DNA from: Deltaproteobacteria bacterium
GTDB taxonomy: Bacteria > Desulfobacterota_D > UBA1144 > Nemesobacterales > UBA2774
Assembly: GCA_029262275.1 (NCBI GenBank)
Contig: JAJCZS010000007.1
Span: forward strand, 308,785-372,784
Direction: 5' to 3'
Length of the DNA stretch: 64,000 nt
The notes under the pieces: model-generated
Database searches by the model: none
Told to the model about the DNA's origin: nothing
The model's input: the letters and a program-made list of their open reading frames with translations, nothing else
In this document: one piece after another, positions 43,230 to 52,259 of the stretch
Numbering within the stretch: the first letter of the stretch is position 1
Layout: each line of letters opens with the position of its first letter
Translations under genes and position numbers: made by a program

Positions 43230-44267
43230 TTGTTATTAGGCAATGGTGCGATTTTGGGCATAGATATAGGCTCAAATTCAATTAAAGTTGTAGAGCTTGA
43301 AGAGGTCGGAACCAATTATCAACTAAAGAGTCTTGGAGAAGTTCCTTTGGCTCGGGGATCGATAGTAGATAAGGCTATTGTTAACTCTGACGAGGTTTCT
43401 CGAACACTTTCAAAATTAATAGATGATCTTGGTATTGAAGCAGATGATGCAGCTATTTCCATCTCTGGAGACCCCGTGTTGTTAAAAAGGGTAAGCTTGC
43501 CTCATATGTCTGATGCAGAATTAAAAAAGTCTATTAAATGGGAGTTGGAAAAGCTGAATACGCAGGCTATTAATGAATTTAGTTATGACTACCAGGTCCT
43601 ATCAGCACAAGCTGGTAAGGATATGATAGATGTATTAATTGTGGCAGCCAATAAAAATGTTACAAGGGATTATCTGTCGATTTTGACTAACGTGGGTTTG
43701 AACCCAGTTCTAATTGACCTAGATGTTTTTTCTCTACAAAGCGTATACGAAGTGAACTACCCTGAATCAACCGGGCTCTTGGCTTTAATTAACATAGGGG
43801 CCTCTGTTACAAACGTTTTGATTATAGATAATGGAGAGTCGGTTTTTGCAAAGGACTTGCCAGTAGGTGGGGATCAGTATACGGATTTGATAATAGATAA
43901 GATGGGACTTACTTATGATGAGGCAGAAGAGGTTAAGCATAACCTAAGAGCAGGATTGACTGACCCCGCTATAGAAGAGTTAGCAGATAATTTCATCCAA
44001 TCTATATCTTATGAAATAAAAAGTATATTAGACCACTTTTCGGCTACTCATAGCAGCGAGAAAGTAAAAAGGATAATGATAGGAGGCGGGAGTGCCACTT
44101 TGCCTGGTATGAACAATACTCTCTCTACAGTTGCTCAATCCTACGTAGGTATTTTGAATCCTTTTAGAAATATAGACTATAGTGAAGCTGCGTTTGATCC
44201 TGAATATATTAGCGACATCTCACCGAAGATGAATATTGCCACCGGGATTGCTTTGAGAAAGCCCTAA
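43230..44267 (+). CDS. pilM: PilM-like actin-fold ATPase
   Basis: A 345-residue PilM/FtsA-type protein of the type IV pilus inner-membrane platform. ATP-binding motifs: GIDIGSNSIKVVELEE (phosphate 1), ALINIGASVTNVLII (phosphate 2) and IMIGGGSATLPGM (adenosine). SMC-like KKSIKWELEKL precedes. The start is TTG at 43230, backed by AAAAGGAG 6 to 7 bases upstream. Normally pilM is followed by pilNOPQ, but none is present here, so this copy stands alone; it may work with pilus genes elsewhere or in another role. Confidence 0.9.
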   Translation: MLLGNGAILGIDIGSNSIKVVELEEVGTNYQLKSLGEVPLARGSIVDKAIVNSDEVSRTLSKLIDDLGIEADDAAISISGDPVLLKRVSLPHMSDAELKKSIKWELEKLNTQAINEFSYDYQVLSAQAGKDMIDVLIVAANKNVTRDYLSILTNVGLNPVLIDLDVFSLQSVYEVNYPESTGLLALINIGASVTNVLIIDNGESVFAKDLPVGGDQYTDLIIDKMGLTYDEAEEVKHNLRAGLTDPAIEELADNFIQSISYEIKSILDHFSATHSSEKVKRIMIGGGSATLPGMNNTLSTVAQSYVGILNPFRNIDYSEAAFDPEYISDISPKMNIATGIALRKP

Positions 44268-44375
44268 CCCAGTACCATAAAAGTAGAACATCGTCTGCTT
44301 GATGAATATTGAGAGAATGATATCCTAAGTTCTCAAAAGACATGAGAAGGTTTAACTTTCTCAGATAGGGTTAAT

Positions 44376-45017
44376 ATGAAGTGCATACTGTGTGAAAAAA
44401 GAAAACCAAAAAGGTATTGTCCTGCTAAGAAAGCTTCCATTTGTCCTGTTTGCTGTGGCGAAAAGAGGGGAGTCACTATAAATTGCCCGCTTGATTGCCA
44501 ATATTATGTGGAGGGTCAAAAACACCACCAGCAAAAGATAATGCATCAGAGAATTAAAAAAGAAGGTACTAGGAGCTATGCTCGTAAGGCGGAGCTCTTT
44601 AAACATAACCCAGAGCTCTTTGCTCATTTAGAAAAGGGTTTTGTCACTATTTTCAGATCAGACAAAAGTTTGACGAATAAGGATTTAGTATCAGGATTGG
44701 ACTTGGCATATAAAACTCTTGAGACTGAGAAGAAAGGAGTTATCTATCAGCACCAGAGTGGGAATAAATATGCAGATGAGATCTCAGATCATGTGCTTGG
44801 CATTGTAAGCCAATTTAAGGACAGCCCCGAGCTTGGACCAAACAGGATAACTCTTGATTTTGGGGTTATGGTAATAAAAGAGTTTTTGGATGAAGCACGG
44901 TTCTATATGGAAAATGATGAGAATCCCAAGAGTTACCTAATTCACTTGATGAGATATCATCCTGAGGAAGAAGCACCATCAGCGCAATCAGAAAGTAAAC
45001 TAATAATTACGCCCTAG
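44376..45017 (+). CDS. Conserved protein with N-terminal cysteine cluster (zinc-ribbon-like)
   Basis: A 213-residue protein of unknown function. The first 45 residues hold eight cysteines: CILCEKRKPKRYCPA, ICPVCCGEKRG, NCPLDCQYY. This probably binds one or two Zn ions. The rest is helical (SYARKAELFKHNPELFAHLEK; LDFGVMVIKEFLDEARFY) with no motif I recognise. Similar Cys-cluster proteins occur in acidobacterial and deltaproteobacterial genomes as uncharacterised. AGGG lies about 5 bases before the ATG. It converges with a small reverse-strand gene, 13 bases between stops. Confidence 0.75.
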   Translation: MKCILCEKRKPKRYCPAKKASICPVCCGEKRGVTINCPLDCQYYVEGQKHHQQKIMHQRIKKEGTRSYARKAELFKHNPELFAHLEKGFVTIFRSDKSLTNKDLVSGLDLAYKTLETEKKGVIYQHQSGNKYADEISDHVLGIVSQFKDSPELGPNRITLDFGVMVIKEFLDEARFYMENDENPKSYLIHLMRYHPEEEAPSAQSESKLIITP

Positions 45018-45030
45018 TGATAGAAGATTA

Positions 45031-45219
45031 CTATTTGGAGTTGCCAGAAGGCACGGTGTTGATAATCGCTGAGATTATAAATGCAACTACAGCTACTATT
45101 CCAAGAATTTTAAAATAACGTTCCCAATCTAAAGAAATTCCTAGATAAAAACCGATTCCTACAAAAGTAAAAAGTATAAGGCAAACAACTATAGCGCCTG
45201 GAATATTTTTCTTTAACAC
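45031..45219 (-). CDS. Small two-helix membrane protein
   Basis: A 62-residue protein with two hydrophobic segments (residues 8-28 and 36-53) joined by a short polar loop (SLDWERYFK). It starts at GTG 45219 with AGGAGG 10 bases upstream, which is the main support that it is real. No family is recognised. It would sit in the inner membrane with both ends probably on the same side. Confidence 0.6.
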   Translation of the reverse strand: MLKKNIPGAIVVCLILFTFVGIGFYLGISLDWERYFKILGIVAVVAFIISAIINTVPSGNSK

Positions 45220-45447
45220 TTCGAGTTTTCCTCCTGGATAAATATAGCAAGGGAATTGTATCTGAATTGTAGAGAAGATTCAAATAGTGAGAAAACAACG
45301 ATCTGCTACACAAAATTCTATTATATATTCTCTAATTGAAGTTGAAGCAGAATCAATGTAGAATTATATATACTTATTTTTTCATATCCTTTTTTCACAT
45401 TTTCACGACTAGTCCTAAGAGTCGGCTTTAATCTTCTGTGATGATTT

Positions 45448-47382
45448 ATGAAGATCCCAAAACCTAAAGAGATTATTCAGGTACTAAAGAGCTCAAACGG
45501 CCGCCCTATGAGATCCAAAGAGATCTCTAGACGCCTTGGTATGCCTAAGGAAGCCCGAGATATATTAAAGAAGATTCTTAGAAAGATGCTCTCACAAGAA
45601 AAATTATCTAGAGTCGAGGGCGGTAAATATGCTATTGCTGATTATAAGAAAAAAGAACCAAAAACCAAAGAGCACGAAAAGAAACCAGAGAGAACTTCTA
45701 CTAGTGCTAGAATGAAGGGTGTTGCAAAAGATGGCAGAGTGATAGGAAAGTTTTTAAGAACTGGAAAAACCGGCAAAATCGTTCCTCGAGATAGTTTCAT
45801 ACCCCACATACTCCTTCAACCAAATGACATTAAAGATCTTAGGAACCACAGCCTAGTTGTAGCAGAGCTGCAGAACAAGATATCCAGCACGGGCCGTCTA
45901 CGAGGCAGAGTTGTAGAAGTTTTGGGTAAAGCCGGTGATTTGGATACTGAAAAAAAGGGCTTAATGATTGAATATGATCTGTCCGATGACTTCCCAAACA
46001 ATATAAAAATGGAATTAGATAAGACCTCAGAGCGGATTTCTAGCACAGAGGTTGCAAGAAGGGTTGATTTAAGACAACGAACTATATTTACTATTGACGG
46101 AGAAGATGCCAAGGATTTTGATGACGCCGTTGGGATAGAGATAACCAAAAGCGGCTACAAACTTTGGGTATCCATTGCGGATGTTTCCTATTATGTGAAA
46201 ATGGGAAGCGCTATTGATAATGAAGCTTTGAGTAGGGGAACTAGTGTTTATCTTCCAGACAGAGTCATTCCTATGCTCCCTGAGAAACTCTCCAATAATC
46301 TCTGCAGTCTTGTCCCCAACGAGGATCGTCTGACTAAAACTGCCGAGATGGACTTTAACAGAAAAGGGGAGATGGTGAATTTTAAGATCTACAACAGCGT
46401 GATTAATAGCTCCGCCCGTCTTACCTATACACAAGTAGTTAAAGACCTATCGCAAAAGGAACGTATTCCCAAAGAACAGAAAGATGTTATTTCAGTGCTT
46501 AAGAACATGAAAGAGCTTTATGAGAAGATAAGAGAGATTAGAATAAAGAGCGGTAAGCTTGATTTTGATATTCCTGAGCCAAATCTGGTAAGGGATGAGC
46601 TTGGAAGGGTAGTAGATGTCATTAAGTCCCAAAGGAACTTTGCTCATGAGATGATTGAAGAATTTATGATTGCCGCCAATGTTGCTGTTGCAAATTATCT
46701 GTGTGACTCAGAGGTTCCTTCAATATATAGGATTCATGAAACTCCTGATCCGGACTCGCTTGTAAAACTTAAGGAGGGGCTTAAAAAACTGGGCTACATG
46801 CTCTCAGCGAGTGATGATATAGATACTCATGATTTACAAAGAATAATTTATCAGGCCAAAGGTAAAAATGACGAAGTGCCGGTTAACATGTTGATCCTTC
46901 GTTCCCTAAAGAGGGCTTTTTACTCAGTCCTAGATGAGGAGCATTTTGGACTTGCACTTGTTCACTACACCCATTTCACCTCCCCCATTAGGCGTTATCC
47001 TGATTTAATAGTTCACAGGATGTTAGATTCTCTTTTCTTAAAAAAATCCCCTCCATATGATGAAAAAACGGTTGAGTGGATAGCGGAGAACTCTTCCAAA
47101 CAAGAAAGACTTGCAAACGAAGTTGAGAGAGAGGCTATGAGTATTGAGAGGACGCAGCTCATGAAACCTTATATTGGAGAGGAATTTGAAGGAATCGTCA
47201 TTAGTGTAATGCCCTTTGGTATGTTTGTTGAAGTCAAAGAAATGTTTGTTGAAGGTCTTGTTCCTAAAGATACAGTTCCCAACTGGAGAAACCGCTGGTT
47301 TGATATAGGACAGAAGCTTAAGGTTAAGGTCGTGGACGCCAATCTAGAGAAGAGGGGTATAACCCTGAACTTAGTATCTTAA
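45448..47382 (+). CDS. rnr: Ribonuclease R (RNB-family exoribonuclease)
   Basis: Processive 3'-5' exoribonuclease. The 644-residue protein has an N-terminal winged helix (SKEISRRLGMPKEARDIL), a cold-shock-like domain, the RNB catalytic core with the Asp cluster in IDGEDAKDFDDAVGIE, the late core motif HFTSPIRRYPDLIVHRML, and a C-terminal S1 domain (EGIVISVMPFGMFVEVKE). It is shorter than E. coli RNase R (about 800 residues), mainly through a trimmed C-terminus, as in other deltaproteobacteria-like copies. A bidirectional terminator at 47402 follows. Confidence 0.95.
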   Translation: MKIPKPKEIIQVLKSSNGRPMRSKEISRRLGMPKEARDILKKILRKMLSQEKLSRVEGGKYAIADYKKKEPKTKEHEKKPERTSTSARMKGVAKDGRVIGKFLRTGKTGKIVPRDSFIPHILLQPNDIKDLRNHSLVVAELQNKISSTGRLRGRVVEVLGKAGDLDTEKKGLMIEYDLSDDFPNNIKMELDKTSERISSTEVARRVDLRQRTIFTIDGEDAKDFDDAVGIEITKSGYKLWVSIADVSYYVKMGSAIDNEALSRGTSVYLPDRVIPMLPEKLSNNLCSLVPNEDRLTKTAEMDFNRKGEMVNFKIYNSVINSSARLTYTQVVKDLSQKERIPKEQKDVISVLKNMKELYEKIREIRIKSGKLDFDIPEPNLVRDELGRVVDVIKSQRNFAHEMIEEFMIAANVAVANYLCDSEVPSIYRIHETPDPDSLVKLKEGLKKLGYMLSASDDIDTHDLQRIIYQAKGKNDEVPVNMLILRSLKRAFYSVLDEEHFGLALVHYTHFTSPIRRYPDLIVHRMLDSLFLKKSPPYDEKTVEWIAENSSKQERLANEVEREAMSIERTQLMKPYIGEEFEGIVISVMPFGMFVEVKEMFVEGLVPKDTVPNWRNRWFDIGQKLKVKVVDANLEKRGITLNLVS

Positions 47383-47396
47383 ATTTACCTACCAAA

Positions 47397-47427
47397 TAAA
47401 AAGGGCCTCCCAAACTTGAGAAGCCCT
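47397..47427 (-). terminator. Terminator for the subtilase gene, probably bidirectional
   Basis: On the reverse strand AGGGCTTCTC and GGGAGGCCCT form a 10-pair stem (two or three wobbles; 47402-47427) with a six-base loop, followed by TTTTATTT. It lies between the convergent rnr and subtilase genes; on the + strand the T tract is weaker. Confidence 0.75.
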
Positions 47428-47462
47428 CTTAAATAATTTAGAAATTTCTAATCGCTAAGTAA

Positions 47463-49436
47463 TTATTTTTTCTTTCTTCTGGCTCTTAGAGCAAATGCGA
47501 ATGCTATTGGTACCAGAGGAATCAGCAAGTTAGCAACTGCAGTGCTCAATTGAACAGGGCCTCCTGCTATAGCACAACCACTGCCATCACTTTTACCTTC
47601 ATCTGTTGTAGGTGGAGTTGTTGTTGGAGGTGCCGTTCCAGTAGGGGTTGGAGTTGGGCCAGGTGTAGCTGTTGGACCCGGCGTCGCTGTAGGTCCAGGG
47701 GTTGCAGTCGGAGTAGCTGAGACTACTGATTGAACAGCTGCAAAAGCGTCTATTCTTCCAGCACCCGATATGAAATCAAAACCTGGTGAGCCTAAGTCTA
47801 CTGCTGTACTGGTTAGAGCATTTCTTATAACGTTAACATTCCTTGTAGCTGTTGTAGGATCATTGGCTTGACTAATCTGAGAATCCTCAAAAGCTTCATA
47901 CACTAGCGCAGCCACTGCAGCTACATGTGGGGCTGCTGCTGAGGTTCCAAAGAATGTTCCAAACCCTGGTGCTGTTGTGGAAACACCGTCAGGACCAGCA
48001 ATGTCAGGTTTGTTTCTTTGCACTGATATTGGAGCTCTTGTTGTTTCAAATTCGGAAAGAACAGCATCTGTGGGCGTTATTAATGACGCAGGTCCATGGG
48101 AGCTAAAAGACTCTATTGTATTAGGAGTTCTCCAATCAAAGGCTGCAGTTGCGATAACCCCAGCTGCCGAAGGATGTCCATATATTGCATCAGCAGACAC
48201 ATTGAACTCTGTAATACTTTCATTGCCGTTAAAATGCATTTCAAGCGTTTGCGCTGTTCCTGAGAATTTTCTAATAAGAATCTCTGCAAATTGCGTATCA
48301 AAAAGATCCGGATTGTCAAAAACTATAAACTCAAAAGGATCATCATTGCCGTTTTGTACTAATTCACTCATAGCTAAAGTGCCTGCTCCGAAAGAATCTA
48401 TTAATAGAAGATCATAGTCGTTTGAGGAAGCCCCAAAAGGGTCGCTCCACTGAAGGAATATTACTGCTGTTCCTCCGCCTGGGATGGCGATTGTCATGCC
48501 TGCATTGGTTGATCCGCCTGCTGCAGCTCCGAAATCGTGAAGGTCTAAAGTAGGATTAAATCCTCCATCATCAATATAAAAAGCTTGGTAGTGTTTCTGT
48601 GCATCATTCCCAGCAGCAGAGACAAAAACTATTCCCATATCAACTGCTTCTTGTGCTTTTTGGGCTAAAGAGCCATCCTGAAAATAAGGCTGTGTTAGAA
48701 AACCTACATCATCAACAATAATGTCTGCTCCAATACTAATGAAAAAGTCGATAGCCGCAATAAAAGTTAAGCTTGATGGAAAGGCTGTGTGAAAAGCTAG
48801 GCTTGCCCCAGGAGCTACGTCATGGATAATCTCCAGCATTGCTGTTCCCTCATCTCCTCCAAAAGCATTGCTTCCAACATTAACTGAAAGCAAATCTCCC
48901 GTTGCTTGAGATACGGCAAGACTGTCTACACCATCTGAAATTACGCCAATTAATATTCCACTACCATCCACACCAAAGGTTGATCTGGCGGTATCAGCAT
49001 TCATAGCCGCGTCCCCTTGGGTTTGTACTGAACCCACACGTGTGTGGGCATAATCAGGAGTTGTAACTCTGTCTATAAATTCCATTTCTGCAGCTTCTTT
49101 TAGGTTATCAGATGACATCCAGCCCTGAACAATTTTTAGGTCTTCATTTACTATTTCAACCTCTAAACCCTGATCAAGTAGTTTCTGTAGATTCTCATCA
49201 CTGACTTCATTGCAATGCAAATAGACTTGAATATTTCCTGCATTATCAACTTTAATCACCTGGTTGGATAATTTGCTTAAGTCTAAGTCTGGAGAAGCAT
49301 TTCTAGTTGCTGCCATCTCTGACATCTCATTGATTTTCCCTTCGACAATGGGACTTATCTTAGAATCAGCGCTAGATATTAGCGGTGATATGAGAGTTAG
49401 TGTTATTGCAATAATAGCTAAAGATATTTTGTTCAT
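47463..49436 (-). CDS. Subtilase-like (S8/S53) secreted serine peptidase with Cys-type sorting tail
   Basis: A 657-residue secreted peptidase: signal peptide (1-22), pro-region, and a catalytic domain with D168 (GVISDGVDS) and S499 (FGTSAAAPHVAAVAALV). Where subtilisins have His-Gly-Thr, this reads D-E196-G-T-A-M-L-E-I-I-H-D, so Glu replaces His, as in the S53-like (sedolisin) group. A Pro/Thr-rich linker with repeated ATPGPT units (about 575-612) leads to a tail GSGC621AIAGG, a hydrophobic helix and RARRKKK. The tail resembles Cys-containing sorting signals (MYXO-CTERM type). It probably ends anchored at the cell surface. Confidence 0.9.
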   Translation of the reverse strand: MNKISLAIIAITLTLISPLISSADSKISPIVEGKINEMSEMAATRNASPDLDLSKLSNQVIKVDNAGNIQVYLHCNEVSDENLQKLLDQGLEVEIVNEDLKIVQGWMSSDNLKEAAEMEFIDRVTTPDYAHTRVGSVQTQGDAAMNADTARSTFGVDGSGILIGVISDGVDSLAVSQATGDLLSVNVGSNAFGGDEGTAMLEIIHDVAPGASLAFHTAFPSSLTFIAAIDFFISIGADIIVDDVGFLTQPYFQDGSLAQKAQEAVDMGIVFVSAAGNDAQKHYQAFYIDDGGFNPTLDLHDFGAAAGGSTNAGMTIAIPGGGTAVIFLQWSDPFGASSNDYDLLLIDSFGAGTLAMSELVQNGNDDPFEFIVFDNPDLFDTQFAEILIRKFSGTAQTLEMHFNGNESITEFNVSADAIYGHPSAAGVIATAAFDWRTPNTIESFSSHGPASLITPTDAVLSEFETTRAPISVQRNKPDIAGPDGVSTTAPGFGTFFGTSAAAPHVAAVAALVYEAFEDSQISQANDPTTATRNVNVIRNALTSTAVDLGSPGFDFISGAGRIDAFAAVQSVVSATPTATPGPTATPGPTATPGPTPTPTGTAPPTTTPPTTDEGKSDGSGCAIAGGPVQLSTAVANLLIPLVPIAFAFALRARRKKK

Positions 49437-49547
49437 TTAATCCTCCTGAGGATTCTTGCTTAACTAATATTATAACCAATAGTTTATCATAAGCGCGCGT
49501 TTTTTAGCTTGGTTATAAACTTTATCTAAGCTCAAAGCTATATATAC

Positions 49548-49637
49548 TGGCGGAGGGAGTGGGATTCGAACCCACGATACGGTTGCCCGCATACTGGTTT
49601 TCGAGACCAGCGCCTTCGTCCGCTCGGCCATCCCTCC
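49548..49637 (-). tRNA. tRNA-Ser (anticodon CGA)
   Basis: A 90-base class II tRNA on the reverse strand with a long variable arm (TATGCGGGCAACCGTA). The acceptor GGAGGGA pairs with TCCCTCC; discriminator G and CCA are encoded (49550-49548). The anticodon loop CTCGAAA gives CGA, reading UCG. Confidence 0.96.
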
Positions 49638-49739
49638 CAGCATATAATCCACATAAACTACCGAACCAGATAAATTAAGGCAACATAGCATAATCATGTG
49701 ATCTGGGAAACTTGACTAAATAATGTAGACTTCTTCCTT

Positions 49740-52250
49740 GTGAATAAAGATTTCTTCTCTGACAGTGTTAAATCAACCATAAAAAGCGCTATCGATGAGG
49801 CATCCGGGAACGAGGTTTTCTTTGTAGGCTCATTTTCCCAAAATAAGGTTATTGAAGAAGTGCAGGTTATAGCCAGGGGGAACGATTATTCCGTCCCTGC
49901 GGTGATAGAGTCTGCAAGCCCAGGAGATGTTGTTATTCATAACCATCCTTCGGGCAAACTGAGCCCTTCTAACCAGGATATACAGATAGCATCTGTTTTT
50001 GGAAACCATGGGGTAGGTTTCTTAATTGTTAATAATACTGCCTCCCAGGTTTATGTGGTTGTAGAGCCCTTTTTTAGTAAGGAGATAGAACCTCTAGATA
50101 TAGAAGAGACTAGAAAAGCGCTTTTACCCAAAGGCAAAGTAGCTGAAGTAATGGGAGATAAGTACGAGCTCAGAGATGAGCAGCTCCAAATGCTAGAGAC
50201 TGTCTCCGGCTCTTTTAATAACAATTCAATTTCTTTGGTTGAGGCAGGCACAGGAACCGGCAAAACACTTTCTTATTTAATCCCTGCAATTTCCTGGGCG
50301 CTTAAGAACCAAGAGCGCATTGTTATATCGACTAACACAATAAATCTTCAGGAACAGCTCATTGAAAAAGATATACCTCTTCTATACGAAGCATTTGAGG
50401 AGGATTTCAAATACTCCTTAGTCAAAGGCATGAGGAATTATCTGTGTCTTCTGCGCACCGAGACTATACAAGAAGGGCTTTTTGAGATGGCCGATGATGA
50501 TGAGATGGGCTCGATCGATGACATCTTGGAATGGGCTAAGGTTACAGAGGACGGCTCCCTTTCTGATCTTAACTATACGCCCACCGATAGTGTATGGGAC
50601 AAAGTGTCTGCAGAGAGTGATAGTTGTCTTAGGGCTAGGTGTCCATATTATTCTAGGTGTTTTTTCTATAAATCCAGACGGGAGATAGCTTCCTCACAGC
50701 TCCTGGTTGTGAATCATCATCTTCTTTTCTCTGATCTTGCTATAAAGAACGCCTCTGAGAGCAGCGATGCCGGGATATTGCCGCCTTTTAAGAGAGTAAT
50801 TTTTGATGAAGCACATCATCTAAATGACGCGGCCACTTCTCACTTTGGAATGAGGGCTACAAAGTTTGGTGTTCTAAGGGTTCTAAGAAGGCTTAAGAGA
50901 AAGGGTAAAGGTGGTCAGGGGAAGGGCTTAATTTACTATACAGCCTCACTTGCTGCTAAGCTTGTGAAAATTTCTAAAAAAGGGGTTGTAAATGAGCTGT
51001 TAGGTAAAGTTGAGGGCTTACTTTCAACTAAAGTTGATACGGTTGAACAATATGTAGGCGACTCATTTGATTCGCTTTATACATTTTGTCTCCCCATAAT
51101 TCAAGAAAAAGAGGGTGGAAAAGAAGATATTAACCTCAGGATTACAGAAGATGTTACCTCTGTGGATGGATGGGAGGATGTAGATAAGAAATTTTCCATA
51201 TTGAGAATTAGGCTTAAGGAGCTTCATGAGGAAATTAAGGCAATAAACGATATTTTAATTGATTATGAAGTTGAGAGTGATATTGCCAAGCTCATAGTTG
51301 AATTTAGGGGTGTGAGCAATAAACTCGATTATTACTCTGATGTTGTAAGCACCTTTTTGAGCACTGAGGATGATGGTTTTGTAAGATGGGTAGAGGGTAG
51401 AATGGGAAAAAGTGGAATACTCTCAGGAATAGGACTCTCGCCCCTTGATATTTCACCTACCCTAAAGGATAGACTCTACTCGAAGTGCGATACAGTTGTA
51501 ATGACATCTGCAACCATGGCTGTGAACAAGAGCTTCGATTTCCTCAAATCTGGACTCGGGCTTCAAGATGAGCTGAGGGTAGATGAGCAAATACTTCTAT
51601 CGCCCTTTGACTACAAAGAGCAGCTTCTCTTGACTGTACCGAATGATATACCTGAGCCTGGGAATGTTGGTTTTGCTGAGGCCGTATCAAAACTCATAAG
51701 AGATGCAACTTTAGCTTCGAAGGGTAACGCACTCATACTTTTTACATCCTACACACTTTTAGAAACTGTTTATAGAAACATCTCAGGTGTGTTAGAGGAT
51801 GAGGGTATACTTGCTCTAAAACAGGGAGCAGCTCCAAGGGCCAGATTGTTAGATAAGTTTAGGATTGAAGACAACTCCGTACTTTTTGCAACCGATAGCT
51901 TCTGGGAAGGGGTTGATGTTCCAGGTGATGCCCTAAAATTAGTAATTATCACGAGGCTTCCATTTAGAGTTCCTACAGAGCCTATAATTGAAGCACGAGT
52001 CGAATACATGGAAAACCAGGGACTTAATTCTTTTACCGATTATAGCGTTCCTGTAGCTGTTTTAAAATTTAAGCAAGGCTTTGGTAGACTAATAAGGACC
52101 AAGACCGACAAGGGTGCTGTGCTTGTCTTAGATAGAAGATTGATAAGTAAGTTTTATGGGAAGTTCTTTTTGAACTCCCTTCCTGAGTCTACAAGGCTAG
52201 TGGACAGTTCTGAGAATATAATTAATAACCTAAAACTCTTTATAGGATGA
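49740..52250 (+). CDS. JAMM/JAB-domain DinG-family DNA helicase
   Basis: An 836-residue fusion. Residues 1-115 are a JAB/MPN (RadC-like) domain with a complete JAMM metalloprotease-like set: E25, H67-x-H69, S77 and D80 (IHNHPSGKLSPSNQD). The remainder is a DinG/XPD-type helicase: Q motif region LRDEQLQML, Walker A EAGTGTGKT, four Fe-S cysteines (NYLCLLR, SCLRARCPYYSRC), DEAH in FDEAHHLND, and late motifs FATDSFWEGVDVPG and GFGRLIRTKTDKG. It should unwind damaged or R-loop DNA 5'-3'. Many DinG proteins carry an N-terminal exonuclease; a JAB domain is unusual. GTG start, no clear ribosome site. Confidence 0.93.
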   Translation: MNKDFFSDSVKSTIKSAIDEASGNEVFFVGSFSQNKVIEEVQVIARGNDYSVPAVIESASPGDVVIHNHPSGKLSPSNQDIQIASVFGNHGVGFLIVNNTASQVYVVVEPFFSKEIEPLDIEETRKALLPKGKVAEVMGDKYELRDEQLQMLETVSGSFNNNSISLVEAGTGTGKTLSYLIPAISWALKNQERIVISTNTINLQEQLIEKDIPLLYEAFEEDFKYSLVKGMRNYLCLLRTETIQEGLFEMADDDEMGSIDDILEWAKVTEDGSLSDLNYTPTDSVWDKVSAESDSCLRARCPYYSRCFFYKSRREIASSQLLVVNHHLLFSDLAIKNASESSDAGILPPFKRVIFDEAHHLNDAATSHFGMRATKFGVLRVLRRLKRKGKGGQGKGLIYYTASLAAKLVKISKKGVVNELLGKVEGLLSTKVDTVEQYVGDSFDSLYTFCLPIIQEKEGGKEDINLRITEDVTSVDGWEDVDKKFSILRIRLKELHEEIKAINDILIDYEVESDIAKLIVEFRGVSNKLDYYSDVVSTFLSTEDDGFVRWVEGRMGKSGILSGIGLSPLDISPTLKDRLYSKCDTVVMTSATMAVNKSFDFLKSGLGLQDELRVDEQILLSPFDYKEQLLLTVPNDIPEPGNVGFAEAVSKLIRDATLASKGNALILFTSYTLLETVYRNISGVLEDEGILALKQGAAPRARLLDKFRIEDNSVLFATDSFWEGVDVPGDALKLVIITRLPFRVPTEPIIEARVEYMENQGLNSFTDYSVPVAVLKFKQGFGRLIRTKTDKGAVLVLDRRLISKFYGKFFLNSLPESTRLVDSSENIINNLKLFIG

Positions 52251-52259
52251 CCTTTCGTG

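Noticed and set aside
49470-49697. Reverse-strand 75-residue ORF ending in RIPLPPPVYIALS
   Set aside because: It runs through the tRNA-Ser gene; the GGMAERTK..VRIPLPPP pattern is the usual false translation of a tRNA.
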